Origin: Thiocapsa sp.
Lineage (GTDB): Bacteria; Pseudomonadota; Gammaproteobacteria; Chromatiales; Chromatiaceae
Direction: 5' to 3'
Length of the DNA stretch: 64,000 nt
Assembly (NCBI RefSeq): GCF_018399035.1
Contig: NZ_CP073760.1
Span: forward strand, 5,394,501-5,458,500
Part shown: in pieces, positions 1 through 8,360 of the stretch
Numbering within the stretch: the first letter of the stretch is position 1
Layout of the letters: every line of letters begins with the position of its first letter
Program-made: the position numbers and the translations under genes
The notes under the pieces: generated by a model
Database searches by the model: none
What the model saw: the letters and a program-made list of their open reading frames with translations, nothing else
Told to the model about the DNA's origin: nothing

Positions 1-162
1 GGACTGGCCAAGGCCCGCGGCAAGACTCCAGAACAAGTCATCGCCACCCTGGTGGAGCACTACCTAGAAGACGTGGAAGACCTCGCCGATGCGATGGAGG
101 CCCTCGACGACGGCGAGGCACCGATCCCGCTGGAGCAAGTGAAGCGCGACCTCGGTTTTTGA
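1..162 (+). CDS. Type II antitoxin, C-terminal part (left edge)
   Basis: The reading frame is open from the first base and ends in TGA at 160-162, giving the last 53 residues of a small acidic protein. The sequence is rich in Glu/Asp and helical (VEHYLEDVEDLADAMEALDD), as in the C-terminal neutralising arm of RelB/CopG-like antitoxins. It lies one base upstream of a RelE-type toxin, the usual antitoxin-first order. The N-terminal DNA-binding part lies outside the window, so its fold (ribbon-helix-helix or other) cannot be seen. Assignment rests mainly on position and partner. Confidence 0.7.
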   Translation, partial: GLAKARGKTPEQVIATLVEHYLEDVEDLADAMEALDDGEAPIPLEQVKRDLGF

Positions 163-163
163 C

Positions 164-436
164 ATGCCCTGGAAGGCAGCCCTCAAGCCACGCGCGAAGC
201 GTCAGCTGGCGAAGCTGGATCGCTCGGTGCAGAAGCGACTCTTGGACTTCATGGATAGATTGAGCGGTCGCGATGATCCGCGCGAGCTGGGGCGTGCGCT
301 GCAAGGTCATCACCAACTCTACAAGTTTCGCGTCGGGGACTATCGCATCATCGCGCAAATCCAAGAGGAAGCACTGTTGGTGGTGGTCAAGCTCGGCCAC
401 CGGCGCGAGGTCTACCGTGAACTCGACGGGCTTTGA
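164..436 (+). CDS. relE: RelE/ParE-superfamily toxin
   Basis: 90 residues, typical for RelE mRNA interferases, which cleave mRNA on the ribosome. The motifs KPRAKRQLAKLD near the N-terminus and the central YKFRVGDYRIIAQI strand followed by VVKLGHRREVY are the family hallmark, with the basic residues and terminal Tyr expected for ribosome-dependent RNA cleavage. The ATG at 164 follows the antitoxin stop by one base, so the two are translationally coupled. No disruption is seen. Target and specificity cannot be read from sequence. Confidence 0.88.
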   Translation: MPWKAALKPRAKRQLAKLDRSVQKRLLDFMDRLSGRDDPRELGRALQGHHQLYKFRVGDYRIIAQIQEEALLVVVKLGHRREVYRELDGL

Positions 437-511
437 TCCCTGCACGGCAGCAGCAATGATGTGAACCTCATGACCCCGATTCAGGAGACCAAAGCGTATC
501 AATTGAACTTT

Positions 512-607
512 GCCGACGGCGAAGCCAAGGCCAAGGCAGGCATCTTGAGCCGCCAGCCGACCCAACGCTTCGGCCCCTTGCCGACCTGGGACGAGAAAGG
601 GCTCTGA
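512..607 (+). pseudogene. Rpn/DUF4351 C-terminal remnant
   Basis: A frame ending in TGA at 605-607 encodes DGEAKAKAGILSRQ followed by RFGPLPTW. This is the linker and RFGPLP core of the DUF4351 tail found in Rpn-family (PD-(D/E)XK, Transposase_31) proteins. The nuclease domain and the rest of the tail are absent, so this is a fragment. It ends inside the short tag AAAGGGCTCTGACCC that recurs across the first 10 kb. Confidence 0.6.
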
Positions 608-667
608 CCCTTTTTCTCCGATATCCGCGTACCCTAAGGTCGGTATCGCAAGCATCAGGCACCGCTC

Positions 668-1126
668 ATGACCAAAACCACATGCTATGACACCGATTAC
701 CTGCGCTGGCTCGAAGACCAGGCGCGCCATCTCCGTGCGGGCGACCTCGAACGACTCGATCGGGAACACCTTTCGGAGGAGCTTGACGGCATGAGCCGAA
801 GCGAGCGGCGACAACTGCGCAACCGTCTGATCGTTTTGGTTCTGCATCTTCTCAAGATGCAGTGCCAACCCGAACGCCGTTCCCGCAGCTGGGGCGTGAC
901 CGTCATCACGCAACGGATCGATATCAAGCTTCTGCTCAAAGAGAGTCCGAGCTTACGGCCAACGCTGGCTGCGACCCTCGGTGAGATCTACGATACGGCT
1001 CGGCGCGAGGCGGCGCAGGAAACCGGGCTGGCACTGAACCGCTTTCCGTCGACCTGTCCATTTACCATCGATCAGGTTCTGGACGATGAGTATTGGCCCG
1101 CTGCCGGCGAAGGCGACTTCGGATGA
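668..1126 (+). CDS. DUF29 family protein
   Basis: 152 residues with the DUF29 layout: an N-terminal YDTDYLRWLEDQARHLR segment, then the hallmark LDREHLSEELDGMSRSERRQL and an HLLKMQ helix. The family is all-helical and common in cyanobacteria and purple sulfur bacteria; its function is unknown. Two relatives lie at 28657-29166 and 35972-36463 on the other strand. The start ATG is at 668. It is not visibly coupled to its neighbours, a Rpn remnant upstream and a group II intron downstream. Confidence 0.85.
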   Translation: MTKTTCYDTDYLRWLEDQARHLRAGDLERLDREHLSEELDGMSRSERRQLRNRLIVLVLHLLKMQCQPERRSRSWGVTVITQRIDIKLLLKESPSLRPTLAATLGEIYDTARREAAQETGLALNRFPSTCPFTIDQVLDDEYWPAAGEGDFG

Positions 1127-1297
1127 ACTGTCGCCACTGCCAAATCCCGCTAACCCTGCTGTTCGTCCTAAAAAGCCTCGGTGCGAAGTGAGCCATTCCG
1201 TGCAGCGGCACAACCTGAAGTGGCGGCAATCCTTGCACGGCCGATCCGATGTCGGTCGGCCGACCGGGGAGAAAGTGCTGCATTTCAAGACCTGACC

Positions 1298-2050
1298 GTA
1301 TGCCGTAACAGGCTGATTAACTTGCGGGTTTAAGTCCCGCCGATGGAGTTGCTCGTACACCATTGTAGTGCCCCGGAGCGGCGTTTGGGTAACCAAGGGT
1401 CGTGAGTTTCGTGGGTGCAAAACCGCAGGCCGCAGCGCAAGCGAACCTGGAGGTAGCCTCGTCACTTAATCGAAGAAGCCGACCCTGTGGTCAGAAGGGG
1501 AAGGCCGCCGCCGGTGGGAAGAGACAACGAGAGCGTCCCATCGATTCTTCCGGGGTAGCAGGGGTGGCATGTGGTGGAAGTTGATCAGTCCCAGTGCGGG
1601 AGACCCGTGACGGTGGCGGCGCAGAACCGTCAACCGTGCCGTATAAGGCGAGTCCGAAGTCGACGCGGGCCGTCACGGGAGTCGGAGGGGCTCATAGTAC
1701 CGTTTGAGGGCCTGGGACAACATAACCCGGCCCGAGGAAAGGAGCCCTACTTTGTGCACGCATCCAAAGCGCGGAGGATCAGGAGATTGCGACCTTGTCG
1801 CTAGCCACTCCAATAATGATCAGGACGCTGTGGCGGACGCTTGATTGTCGAGCCAAGCTTGCTGGAGTGCAGCGCATGCTCGGCAGTGACGCACATCGGA
1901 AAGCCGTGTACGGGAGAACTGTATACACGGTTTGATGAGGGAGGGCTGGCTACCGGGACCAGGGTTCGGCTAGTGAGGCACCGCCAAACGAAAGGGGCGG
2001 CAACAGATAGGCCGGATCTACCGTCACGGGACACCTGCCCTCTACTCTAC
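1298..2050 (+). mobile_element. ORF-less group II intron, copy 1
   Basis: About 750 bp, nearly identical to 3205-3958 and clearly related to 12949-13693 and 13846-16581. Domain V is recognisable at about 1899-1933: AAAGCCGTGTACGG, a GAGA loop, then a complementary arm ending in CACGGTTT, with the catalytic AGC triad. It is followed by a GATGAGGGAGGG domain VI arm and the YAY-type end CTCTACTCTAC. No reverse transcriptase is encoded, so mobility would need a protein in trans. The 5' end (GTATG) is set by alignment of copies and by the GUGYG-like rule, so it may be off by a few bases. Confidence 0.72.
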
Positions 2051-2053
2051 CCG

Positions 2054-2275
2054 CTATGCGTGCGCGCACTCCGGCACCGGCGGCGGCGCGGCCCTCGCGC
2101 CCAACACCCGCTCGATCGCGGCTGCGCGGTCCAAGGGCGAGAAGACCTCGAGCGCCTCGGGTCGCGCCCCGAATCCGGTCCGATCCAACAGATGACGGGT
2201 GTCCTCGATGTCCAAGGCCGCAACCGGTCGAGCCAGCACCAGCATCCAGGCGAACCACCGGATCCTCGACGACAT
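2054..2275 (-). pseudogene. DUF1800 protein, N-terminal fragment
   Basis: The frame starts with ATG at 2275 and encodes a signal-peptide-like start (SSRIRWFAWMLVLARPVAAL) followed by DIEDTRHLLDRTGFG and a PLDRAAAIERVLG helix, the characteristic N-terminus of DUF1800 proteins. Those normally run to about 450 or more residues, but only 73 remain here. The break coincides with the 3' end of intron copy 1, so the rest was lost or separated by rearrangement. Confidence 0.6.
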
Positions 2276-2405
2276 ACCCAGGTCTTCTGCTTCATAATGG
2301 TCGGAACTCTAGCGCCCCGACGAAGCGACGCAAGCGCGTCCGCACGAACGGGAGGGTTTCACGAACTCCGAACTCGTATTTCACACAGTCGGGAGGAATT
2401 CAAAG

Positions 2406-2639
2406 ATGTTGAGCCGCGTCACCTTGGATGAAGTCATCAACACCGCACTGCAGTTGCCGCCCGACCAGAGAGAGATGTTGATCGGTATCCTGCGTCACCG
2501 TCAAAACGAGGCACGACGTGACGAGATTGCAGCGGACGCGCGACGGTCAATCGCAATGTTTCATGAGGGAAAGTTGAAGGCTCAGCCTGCCGAGGACGCC
2601 ATCAATGATCTCCACCGGACCCTCGCGGATCCCGAATGA
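2406..2639 (+). CDS. Antitoxin of a RelE/YafQ-type pair
   Basis: 77 residues, helical and charged, starting ATLD-style with MLSRVTLDEVINTALQLPPDQREML, a pattern common in small antitoxins paired with RelE-fold toxins. A strong ribosome-binding sequence (GGGAGGAATT) lies just upstream of the start at 2406. The stop overlaps the toxin start in an ATGA at 2636-2639, indicating translational coupling. No DNA-binding domain can be assigned with certainty. It sits between the DUF1800 fragment and its toxin. Confidence 0.75.
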   Translation: MLSRVTLDEVINTALQLPPDQREMLIGILRHRQNEARRDEIAADARRSIAMFHEGKLKAQPAEDAINDLHRTLADPE

Positions 2640-2920
2640 GGCCGCTCGTCGTCACGCCCAAGTTTCGTCGCGCTTACCGCAAGCTGGTCAAGCGAGACAG
2701 AACGCTGCAAGGCAATATCGATGGAGCGCTCCGGAATTTGCAGATGGACGTTTTTTCGGCCGGACTCGGAACGCACAAGTTGAGCGGCAGCCTTGTGGGG
2801 TTATGGGCATGTTCCTGCGGTTACGATTGTCGAGTGGTTTTTGCACTACAGACCGACGCGGAAAGCGGTGAGGAAGTGATCCTGTTGCTCGATATCGGAA
2901 CGCACGACGAGGTGTATTGA
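2636..2920 (+). CDS. RelE/YafQ-type toxin
   Basis: 94 residues beginning MRPLVVTPKFRRAYRKLVKRD, the basic N-terminal helices of RelE-superfamily mRNA interferases. The central HKLSGSLVGLWACSCG-YDCRVVF block and the ending VILLLDIGTHDEVY match the YafQ/HigB-like core fold. It is coupled to the antitoxin through ATGA. An Rpn/DUF4351 remnant starts immediately after its stop, so a former boundary lies there. The catalytic set looks intact. Confidence 0.82.
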   Translation: MRPLVVTPKFRRAYRKLVKRDRTLQGNIDGALRNLQMDVFSAGLGTHKLSGSLVGLWACSCGYDCRVVFALQTDAESGEEVILLLDIGTHDEVY

Positions 2921-2921
2921 C

Positions 2922-3101
2922 GGCAATGCCAAGGGCGAAGCCAGTACATTGAAGCGCCAATTGACGCGCCGTTTCGGCCCTGTCCCGGCTCGGGCCGAGC
3001 GGCGGATCGACGCGGCCGCGGTTGCGCAGCTGGACAGTTGGCTCGACGGTATCTTGGATGCCGCGAACGTGGAAGACCTGATCGGTCCCGCATCCGGCTA
3101 A
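2922..3101 (+). pseudogene. Rpn-family DUF4351 C-terminal remnant
   Basis: Reading from 2922 to a TAA at 3099-3101 gives GEASTLKRQLTRRFGPVP, then AVAQLDSWLDGILDAANVEDL. This is an almost complete DUF4351 tail of Rpn recombination-promoting nucleases. There is no start codon and no nuclease domain. A shorter piece of the same tail (DAANVEDLIGP) recurs at 13708-13752 behind intron copy 4, which suggests the two loci share ancestry. Confidence 0.65.
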
Positions 3102-3103
3102 AG

Positions 3104-3172
3104 GGTGAGCCGGTGCCGGCGGATCTGCTGTTGCGGCGCCGAAATCCGCGCACGCCGGAAACAAACCCGTGA
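3104..3172 (+). pseudogene. FkbM methyltransferase C-terminal tail remnant
   Basis: The 23 codons read GEPVPADLLLRRR plus a short basic tail and TGA. They match the very end of the intact FkbM methyltransferase at 16984-17709 (GEPVQADLLFRRR). Only the tail is present, fused behind the DUF4351 remnant. Similar tails occur near 12895, 13756 and 34630. Confidence 0.5.
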
Positions 3173-3204
3173 GCGAAAAAAGTGGCACATGTCAAGACCT
3201 GACC

Positions 3205-3958
3205 GTATGCCGTAACAGGCTGATTAACTTGCGGGTCTAAGTCCCGCCGATGGAGTTGCTCGTACACCATTGTAGTGCCCCGGAGCGGCGTTTGGGTAAC
3301 CAAGGGTCGTGAGTTTCGTGGGTGCAAAACCGCAGGCCGCAGCGCAAGCGAACCTGGAGGTAGCCTCGTCACTTAATCGAAGAAGCCGACCCTGTGGTCA
3401 GAAGGGGAAGGCCGCCGCCGGTGGGAAGAGACAACGAGAGCGTCCCATCGATTCTTCCGGGGTAGCAGGGGTGGCATGTGGTGGAAGTTGATCAGTCCCA
3501 GTGCGGGAGACCCGTGACGGTGGCGGCGCAGAACCGTCAACCGTGCCGTATAAGGCGAGTCCGAAGTCGACGCGGGCCGTCACGGGAGTCGGAGGGGCTC
3601 ATAGTACCGTTTGAGGGCCTGGGACAACATAACCCGGCCCGAGGAAAGGAGCCCTACTTTGTGCACGCATCCAAAGCGCGGAGGATCAGGAGATTGCGAC
3701 CTTGTCGCTAGCCACTCCAATAATGATCAGGACGCTGTGGCGGACGCTTGATTGTCGAGCCAAGCTTGCTGGAGTGCAGCGCATGCTCGGCAGTGACGCA
3801 CATCGGAAAGCCGTGTACGGGAGAACCGTATGCACGGATTGATGAGGGAGGGCTGGTATCCTGTGTCTATGACTCGGCTATTGAGGCACCGCCAAACGAA
3901 AGGGGCGGCAACAGATAGGCCGGGTCTACGGGCGCAGGATGCCTGCTCTCTACTCTAC
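3205..3958 (+). mobile_element. ORF-less group II intron, copy 2
   Basis: Almost base-for-base the same as copy 1 through the domain I-IV region. Domain V (about 3807-3841) keeps AAAGCCGTGTACGG, but its closing arm reads CACGGATT instead of CACGGTTT, so the last stem pairs are weakened. The loop region of domain VI also differs from copy 1 (TATCCTGTGTCTATGACT). It ends CTCTACTCTAC followed by CCGCTATG, as in copy 1. It has no reverse transcriptase. Confidence 0.7.
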
Positions 3959-4011
3959 CCGCTATGGGGAGAAAAAAGGTCGTGCCATTGATCGGGGTCA
4001 GCTAAATGGTG

Positions 4012-4183
4012 ACCCCGGCCTCGCGCTCAGCGCGGCGTCGCCGATGGCATAAGACTGGTTGTTGCCGCCCTTACGGTGCTCAGGCAAGTCAAACAACACC
4101 TTGCGAATCCGCTTCACCAAGCCGGTGACCCAGAACACGTCCGGCCCAGGATCACTCTGGGCAACGGCAGGCTTGAGGACCAT
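4012..4183 (-). pseudogene. Transposase N-terminal remnant
   Basis: The frame from ATG 4183 encodes 57 residues containing GLVKRIRKVLFDLPEHRKGGN and YAIGDAALSA. This pattern resembles the N-terminus of full-length DDE-type transposases that start with a PEHRKG-type motif and an ADAALSAF segment. It ends in unrelated sequence shared with 10490-10530. Family assignment is tentative. Confidence 0.45.
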
Positions 4184-4328
4184 CGGATTCTCCAGTAGCT
4201 TCTCAGGAGTCCCTCATAAAATAATGATCTTAAGTTTAGAACTGCTGGACCTGACCCCGTTCCCCCGGCTCTCTTTCTCCTCTCGTGCTATCATTCAGAC
4301 GAATATCTGACTTGGAGCCTAACGCGCG

Positions 4329-4592
4329 ATGAATGCCGTCATCGATCATGACGCCTCGCTCAAATACTTGGATGGCCGGATCACCGTTCATCCAGACATC
4401 TGCAACGGGCATCCGACGATCCGGGGCATGCGGATCACCGCCGAGACGGTTCTCGGCTTTTTGAGTGTGGGAGAGTCCCCGGACGAGATCTTGCGCCAGT
4501 ATCCCTCGCTAGAGCCGGCGGACATCGAGGCTTGCCTGCGCTTTGCCGCTCACTTGATGGCCCGTCGCTATATGCTGCGCGATGTTGCCTGA
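4329..4592 (+). CDS. DUF433 antitoxin
   Basis: 87 residues matching DUF433: ITVHPDICNGHPTIRGMRITAETVLGFL followed in the same frame by a helix and the YPSLEPADIEACLRFA motif. DUF433 proteins carry a helix-turn-helix and are antitoxins of DUF5615 (Mut7-C/PIN-like) toxins. The stop overlaps the toxin ATG (TGATG at 4590-4594). An AT-richer stretch just upstream (about 4200-4320) probably carries the promoter. Confidence 0.85.
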   Translation: MNAVIDHDASLKYLDGRITVHPDICNGHPTIRGMRITAETVLGFLSVGESPDEILRQYPSLEPADIEACLRFAAHLMARRYMLRDVA

Positions 4593-4933
4593 TGCCGCGT
4601 TTCCTGATCGATGTCAACCTCCCGTATCGTTTCGCATTGTGGTCGGGTAGCGACTGTTCGCACATGCGCGATCTCGGTGAAACCTGGACGGACACCCAGA
4701 TTTGGGAGTATGCCCGTGAGCGCAACATGGTGATCGTGTCGAAGGATACGGACTTCTCGGATCGAATAGTGGTGAGTTCGCCGCCACCACGGGTTATTCA
4801 CATTCGTATCGGAAACATGCGGATGCGTGACTTCCACGGCCTGATGACCCGATTGTGGCCGCAAGTCATCACATTGAGCACGAGTAACCGATTGGTTCGG
4901 ATTTACCAAGACCGCATCGAGACGATCGAATGA
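4592..4933 (+). CDS. DUF5615 PIN-like toxin
   Basis: 113 residues opening MPRFLIDVNLPYRFA, where the Asp-Val-Asn-Leu motif is the first acidic site of the PIN-like fold. VIVSKDTDFSDR supplies the next acidic pair, and PPPRVIHIRIGN is the family's conserved strand. DUF5615 proteins are predicted RNases partnered with DUF433, as here. The start at 4592 overlaps the antitoxin stop. The expected catalytic residues all appear to be kept. Confidence 0.85.
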   Translation: MPRFLIDVNLPYRFALWSGSDCSHMRDLGETWTDTQIWEYARERNMVIVSKDTDFSDRIVVSSPPPRVIHIRIGNMRMRDFHGLMTRLWPQVITLSTSNRLVRIYQDRIETIE

Positions 4934-5053
4934 TCGATATGGTCGCACGTCTGCGCGGACTACCGTTTTGTCCTGCTGGATTTCACGACCTGCCCCCGTT
5001 CCTGCCCCTAACTGGCCATGCGAATCCGTGGTACGTCCCCTATTTCCCCCGGC

Positions 5054-5197
5054 TACGACAGCGTCCAACTCGCTGCCGCGCGCACCCTGTCCGACGCGGG
5101 CCCTGGCCCGGTCCAGTTCGCCTGCTTCGATCGCCGATTGCAGAACGCGGCACAGGTGCTGGGCTTGGAACCCCCATTCGCCGTCGGTCGGCTCTGA
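5054..5197 (+). pseudogene. VapC (PIN domain) C-terminal fragment
   Basis: The frame ending TGA at 5195-5197 encodes YDSVQLAAARTLSDAG, then FACFDRRLQNAAQVLGLEPPF, the last third of a VapC PIN-domain RNase, including the FDRRL acidic site. The N-terminal two thirds and the antitoxin are missing. It begins right after the recurring tag GTGGTACGTCCCCTATTT (about 5030-5046). Confidence 0.6.
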
Positions 5198-5285
5198 ATC
5201 CCAGCGGTCCCGCTTTCCGGAAAAAGTTGGTCGTAGCCCCTTGCGGGAACCGCGTCGGGTGCTGCGCAGGTAGCAGACGCTATGA

Positions 5286-6029
5286 TCAGAGTCCTTCAAG
5301 CTGTTGCTGGCGGTTCGCGTCGGGTGTTTCGTGCGGTGTGTCGACCGGCTTTTTCGGCCGTCCCCGCTGCGTCCTCCCGACGCATGTTCCCAGCGTCGCC
5401 TCGATGTGTTCTCGAAACCGGTCGTTTCCGAGAGGTGTGCCTGTTTGCAGACAGTCCCGGATGTTCCTCAAGGTTTGAGCATGCGGTTCATCCGAAAAGA
5501 GGGCACGGTAGGCGTCCCGGCGCCCTTGGTCGCTCGAGGCAAGGCGGAGAAACTCGGCGTGCTCCGTGATCAGGGCATTCGTTTCGCCATTGGCATGATG
5601 GGCGTAGCTTGACCACCGGTAGTGTCCCGGATGTTTGACTATCCCGGCCCGGACCGGGTTGAGCTCGATGTAGGCGTAGCAGGCGAGCAGGTAGGCTTCC
5701 GTCTGCACCAGGCTGGATTTGAAGCGCCCCTCCCACAGTGTTCCGCTGCGCCGATAGGTGTGATTGATGTAGGGGACGTAGCGTCGCCCGAGGTACTGCA
5801 TGGTCCGGCTGACGCCATCGGCGTCATCCGGAGTCAGGAGCAGGTGGACGTGGTTGGTCATCAGCACATACGCAGGTATCCTGCATGATCAACGCTCCGA
5901 GGCTTCCTTCAACCAGTCGAGATACGCTCGGTAGTCGACGTCGTCAAAGAAGATCGGCTGCCGGTTGTTGCCGCGTTGGGCGACGTGAACGGGAACTCCG
6001 GGAAGGAAGAATCTTGGCTTGCGGGGCAT
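5286..6029 (-). pseudogene. REP-associated tyrosine transposase, internal stop
   Basis: This is a Y1/IS200-like transposase of the RAYT type. It starts MPRKPRFFLPGVPVHVAQRGNNR at 6029 and carries the HUH motif as NHVHLLL and the catalytic-Tyr region AYLLACYAYIELNPVRAGI. The two halves lie in the same frame but are separated by one in-frame TGA at 5889-5891, just before AYVLMTNHVHLL, where relatives have a sense codon. Without readthrough the product is cut at residue 46, before the HUH site. The hairpin tag GAAAGGGCTCTGACCCCTTTC lies just upstream (about 6065-6086). Confidence 0.8.
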
Positions 6030-6177
6030 CGGACCGGATGTCGGTTGATCGTTTCCGAGGAAGTATAGCATCGAGAAAGGGCTCTGACCCCTTTCCGACC
6101 CGTTTCTGCTGTGCCCCTGTTTTTTTGCCGCGTGTTAAGCTTTGGTTTGCCATCTTGTAGACTATTCGAAGGGCGCG

Positions 6178-6390
6178 ATGATGCTGCAGACGATTGAAGT
6201 TGAGATTGACCGTGATGGCCAAATTCATCCGGTCGAGCCACTGCCTCGCCTACCGGCCGGTCGGGCATTGTTGACGTTGTTGCAGCCATCGACGGATGAA
6301 ACGGCTTTGCTCGCGGAGGCGGCCCTTGCGGAAGATTGGCTCAAACCCGAGGAGGACGAGGCGTGGGCCTATTTGCAGCCGGACAAGTAA
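6178..6390 (+). CDS. Antitoxin partner of a MazF/PemK-type toxin
   Basis: 70 residues beginning MMLQTIEVEIDRDGQIHPVEPLPRLPAG, a short beta-rich N-terminus followed by an acidic C-terminal helix (EEDEAWAYL). This shape is typical of small antitoxins that precede MazF/PemK toxins. The start at 6178 is preferred over 6142 because GAAGGGCG lies at ribosome-binding distance. Its 3' end overlaps the toxin by 28 bases in another frame. Confidence 0.7.
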   Translation: MMLQTIEVEIDRDGQIHPVEPLPRLPAGRALLTLLQPSTDETALLAEAALAEDWLKPEEDEAWAYLQPDK

Positions 6391-6701
6391 CGATACTCCG
6401 CTTTCCGTTCTCTGATCTGAGCAGCAGCAAGCTTCGTCCAGCACTGCTTCTGGCCGATGTGGGACGGGGTGATTGGGTTGCCTGCCAGATCACGAGCAAC
6501 CCCTATGCTGACCCAATGGCGGTAGAAATTGGCGCTGCGGATTTCGCTAACGGTGGTCTACAGCGCACCAGTTATGTGCGGCCTGGCAAATTGTTTACGG
6601 CCCACGAGAGCTTGTTCGTGTCCACTGCGGCCACTGTGCGAATTGAGAAATTGTTAGAGGTGCGGGGTGCGGTCATTGTGCTCCTACAAGGTGGATCGTG
6701 A
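6363..6701 (+). CDS. MazF/PemK-type mRNA interferase
   Basis: 112 residues starting at a GTG inside the antitoxin: VGLFAAGQVTILRFPFSDLSSSKLRPALLL. The PFSDLSSSKLRPALL block is the signature of the CcdB/MazF fold, with the conserved Arg used in RNA cleavage. ITSNPYADP and TSYVRPGKL follow as expected. The GTG start sits inside the antitoxin's last codons, so expression is coupled. The gene looks intact. Confidence 0.85.
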   Translation: MGLFAAGQVTILRFPFSDLSSSKLRPALLLADVGRGDWVACQITSNPYADPMAVEIGAADFANGGLQRTSYVRPGKLFTAHESLFVSTAATVRIEKLLEVRGAVIVLLQGGS

Positions 6702-6705
6702 CGTG

Positions 6706-6873
6706 ATGCTGGAGCGTTGCGAGGCGCTCCACGCTGCGGAGGCCGTGCGTCAACGCGTGCAAACCGCCGATCCGAACACCCGGCTGCGCTGGTCCGAATG
6801 GGTTTTCACGGCCACCGGTTTGGAGGACGTTTTCGCGGAGAGCGTGCAATGGGAGACCCCGATCCTTGGGGCT
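6706..6873 (+). other. Unassigned short coding-like fragment
   Basis: From ATG 6706 the frame reads MLERCEALHAAEAVRQR, then RWSEWVFTATGLEDVFAES. It looks protein-like but matches no family I recognise. It runs on into the tag GGTACGTCCCCTATTT at about 6892-6907 and an intron fragment, so only about 56 codons look original. It may be the end of a lost gene. Confidence 0.25.
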
Positions 6874-6905
6874 GCACGATTCCGTGGTACGTCCCCTATT
6901 TCTCC

Positions 6906-6975
6906 AGAGGGCCAGCGCGAAAGTGCTGGAGGTCCCACCGGACCCTAACGTCGGCGCGCCAGTTCCCGACCCTAC
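6906..6975 (+). mobile_element. 3' fragment of the twintron's inner-type intron
   Basis: The 70 bases GAGGGCCAGC through GTTCCCGACCCTAC match, with very few changes, the domain VI end of the inner group II intron at 16400-16464. Only this tail is present. It shows that a second copy of the inner intron once inserted here. Confidence 0.6.
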
Positions 6976-7029
6976 CCGAGAGCGGCCGGGTCGCAACTTG
7001 GACCACGGGCGAGATCATGTGGCACCGCC

Positions 7030-7097
7030 GGGAAACCAGGCGGCAAACAGAGAATACAAACGTCGCCCTACCGTTCGGGGAGTGCCCGGCCTACTCA
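7030..7097 (+). repeat. Dispersed 68-bp repeat, copy 1
   Basis: The segment GGCAAACAGAGAATACAAAC through CTCAAAACCCCG recurs nearly unchanged at 8198-8265. No gene is seen in it. The two copies flank the HicAB pair and intron fragment 3, so they may mark ends of a duplicated or recombined block. Confidence 0.6.
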
Positions 7098-7353
7098 AAA
7101 CCCCGAGCTTTTAGGTCCTAAAGTTTTGGTTTTTCGATCGCTTCCAGTGGCTTACCGCCAAGCCCGTGAGCAAATATAGTCACATATCAAGACCTGATTC
7201 CAGCCTTTGTTCACTTTCGTCCGGCGTTGGTGAACGATGAACCTGCGGAGGAAACCGGGGACGAGGAAACCGGGGACGTACCACGGTAATGCTCCGAGAA
7301 AAGGCTCTGACCCCGTTGCCGTCCTCTAACGTGGTACCACTGGTGACGTCGGC

Positions 7354-7599
7354 ATGAGCAAACTGGAGAAACTGATTGCAAGTGTTCTTGCCAATCCGCG
7401 CGGAGCACGCTTTGAGGAAGCCTGCCGAGTGGCCCGCGTACTCGGATTTATCCATGAAGGTGGCCAAGGCTCGCATCGGGTTTTTAAGCGCAAAGGTGAG
7501 CCGACACAGTTGAACTTTCAGAGTCGTAACGGCCTGATTCCCGCCTACCAAGCGCATCAATTGGTCGAGATGATTCGCAAGTATGGGGAAGATGCATGA
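7354..7599 (+). CDS. hicA: HicA-type mRNA interferase
   Basis: 81 residues with the HicA double-stranded-RNA-binding fold. The key block GGQGSHRVFKRKGEPTQLNF contains the catalytic His in GSH, followed by a short strand and YQAHQLVEMIRKYGED. The N-terminal extension MSKLEKLIASVLANPRGARFEEA is the longer form found in many proteobacteria. The stop overlaps the HicB start in ATGA. It appears intact, unlike the hicA at 29666-29897. Confidence 0.85.
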   Translation: MSKLEKLIASVLANPRGARFEEACRVARVLGFIHEGGQGSHRVFKRKGEPTQLNFQSRNGLIPAYQAHQLVEMIRKYGEDA

Positions 7600-7808
7600 C
7601 CAAGTATCTCATCGAGGTATTCTGGAGCGACGAAGACCAAGGTTTTATCGCCATCGCGCCAGACCTACCCGGATGCTCGGCATTCGGAGATACGGCGGCG
7701 GAGGCAGTCCGCGAGCTGGAAGATGCCCAATCCGCCTGGATCGAAGCATGCCAATCAAGCGGTGATTCGATCCCGGCACCGACGGCAAAAGCTCGCCATG
7801 CGGCCTAG
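7596..7808 (+). CDS. hicB: HicB-type antitoxin
   Basis: 70 residues: MTKYLIEVFWSDEDQGFIAI, then APDLPGCSAFGDTAAEAVRE. This is the partially degraded RNase-H-like HicB fold that masks HicA. The C-terminal DNA-binding extension of longer HicBs is absent, so autoregulation may be weak or need other factors. It overlaps hicA by four bases. Confidence 0.85.
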   Translation: MTKYLIEVFWSDEDQGFIAIAPDLPGCSAFGDTAAEAVRELEDAQSAWIEACQSSGDSIPAPTAKARHAA

Positions 7809-7939
7809 CGGCTGATCCTATACTGATCAAAGAGACGCAGGGACGACAAGCCACCAATGGGGCCTCATCATTTTTCTTGTTATCCGCCAAACGGCGCTGC
7901 TGAAAATGTCATTTTTCAAGACCTGACCCCGAGCTTTTC

Positions 7940-8103
7940 GTGACGCACATCGGAAAGCCGTGTACGGGAGAGCTGTATGCACGGGTGATGAGGGAGGGCT
8001 GGCTACCGGGACCAGGGTTCGGCTAGTGAGGCACCGCCAAACGAAAGGGGCGGCAACAGATAGGCCGGATCTACCGTCACGGGACACCTGCCCTCTACTC
8101 TAC
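7940..8103 (+). mobile_element. Group II intron fragment, domains V-VI (copy 3)
   Basis: It begins GTGACGCACATCGGAAAGCC and runs to CTCTACTCTAC, matching the last 165 bases of copy 1, including domain V and domain VI. Domain V carries changes (GAGAGCTGTATGCACGGG) that break some stem pairs. The first 580 bases of the intron are missing, so it cannot splice. Confidence 0.65.
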
Positions 8104-8106
8104 CCG

Positions 8107-8199
8107 TCGCCCCCGGAACCGGCAGGACGCGGAACACTTCCAAACGGCCCTCGGCGAGCGGCTGAGGACATTCCGGCTGCGGCTGGCTGAAGAGAACGG
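8107..8199 (+). pseudogene. Possible reverse transcriptase remnant
   Basis: The frame reads RPRNRQDAEHFQTALGERLRTF, then RLRLAEENG. It resembles the DA-x2-F-x3-L-x2-RL-x2-F-x-L segment just before the maturase domain of group II intron reverse transcriptases. Only about 30 codons remain. The call is tentative. Confidence 0.35.
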
Positions 8200-8265
8200 C
8201 AAACAGAGAACACAAACGTCGCCCTACCGTTCGGGGAGTGCCCGGCCTACTCAAAACCCCGGCCT
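8198..8265 (+). repeat. Dispersed 68-bp repeat, copy 2
   Basis: The second copy of the segment at 7030-7097 differs at only a few positions (AACACAAACG here). It directly follows the reverse transcriptase remnant. Confidence 0.6.
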
Positions 8266-8360
8266 TCCCTCTACCCGGCTTTGCGTAAGGCGACCGGAAC
8301 TTTGCGCCTTGACCGTATCTCTTATGAGATACAGAATAGCCAAATTCAGGAGGTTCTATC

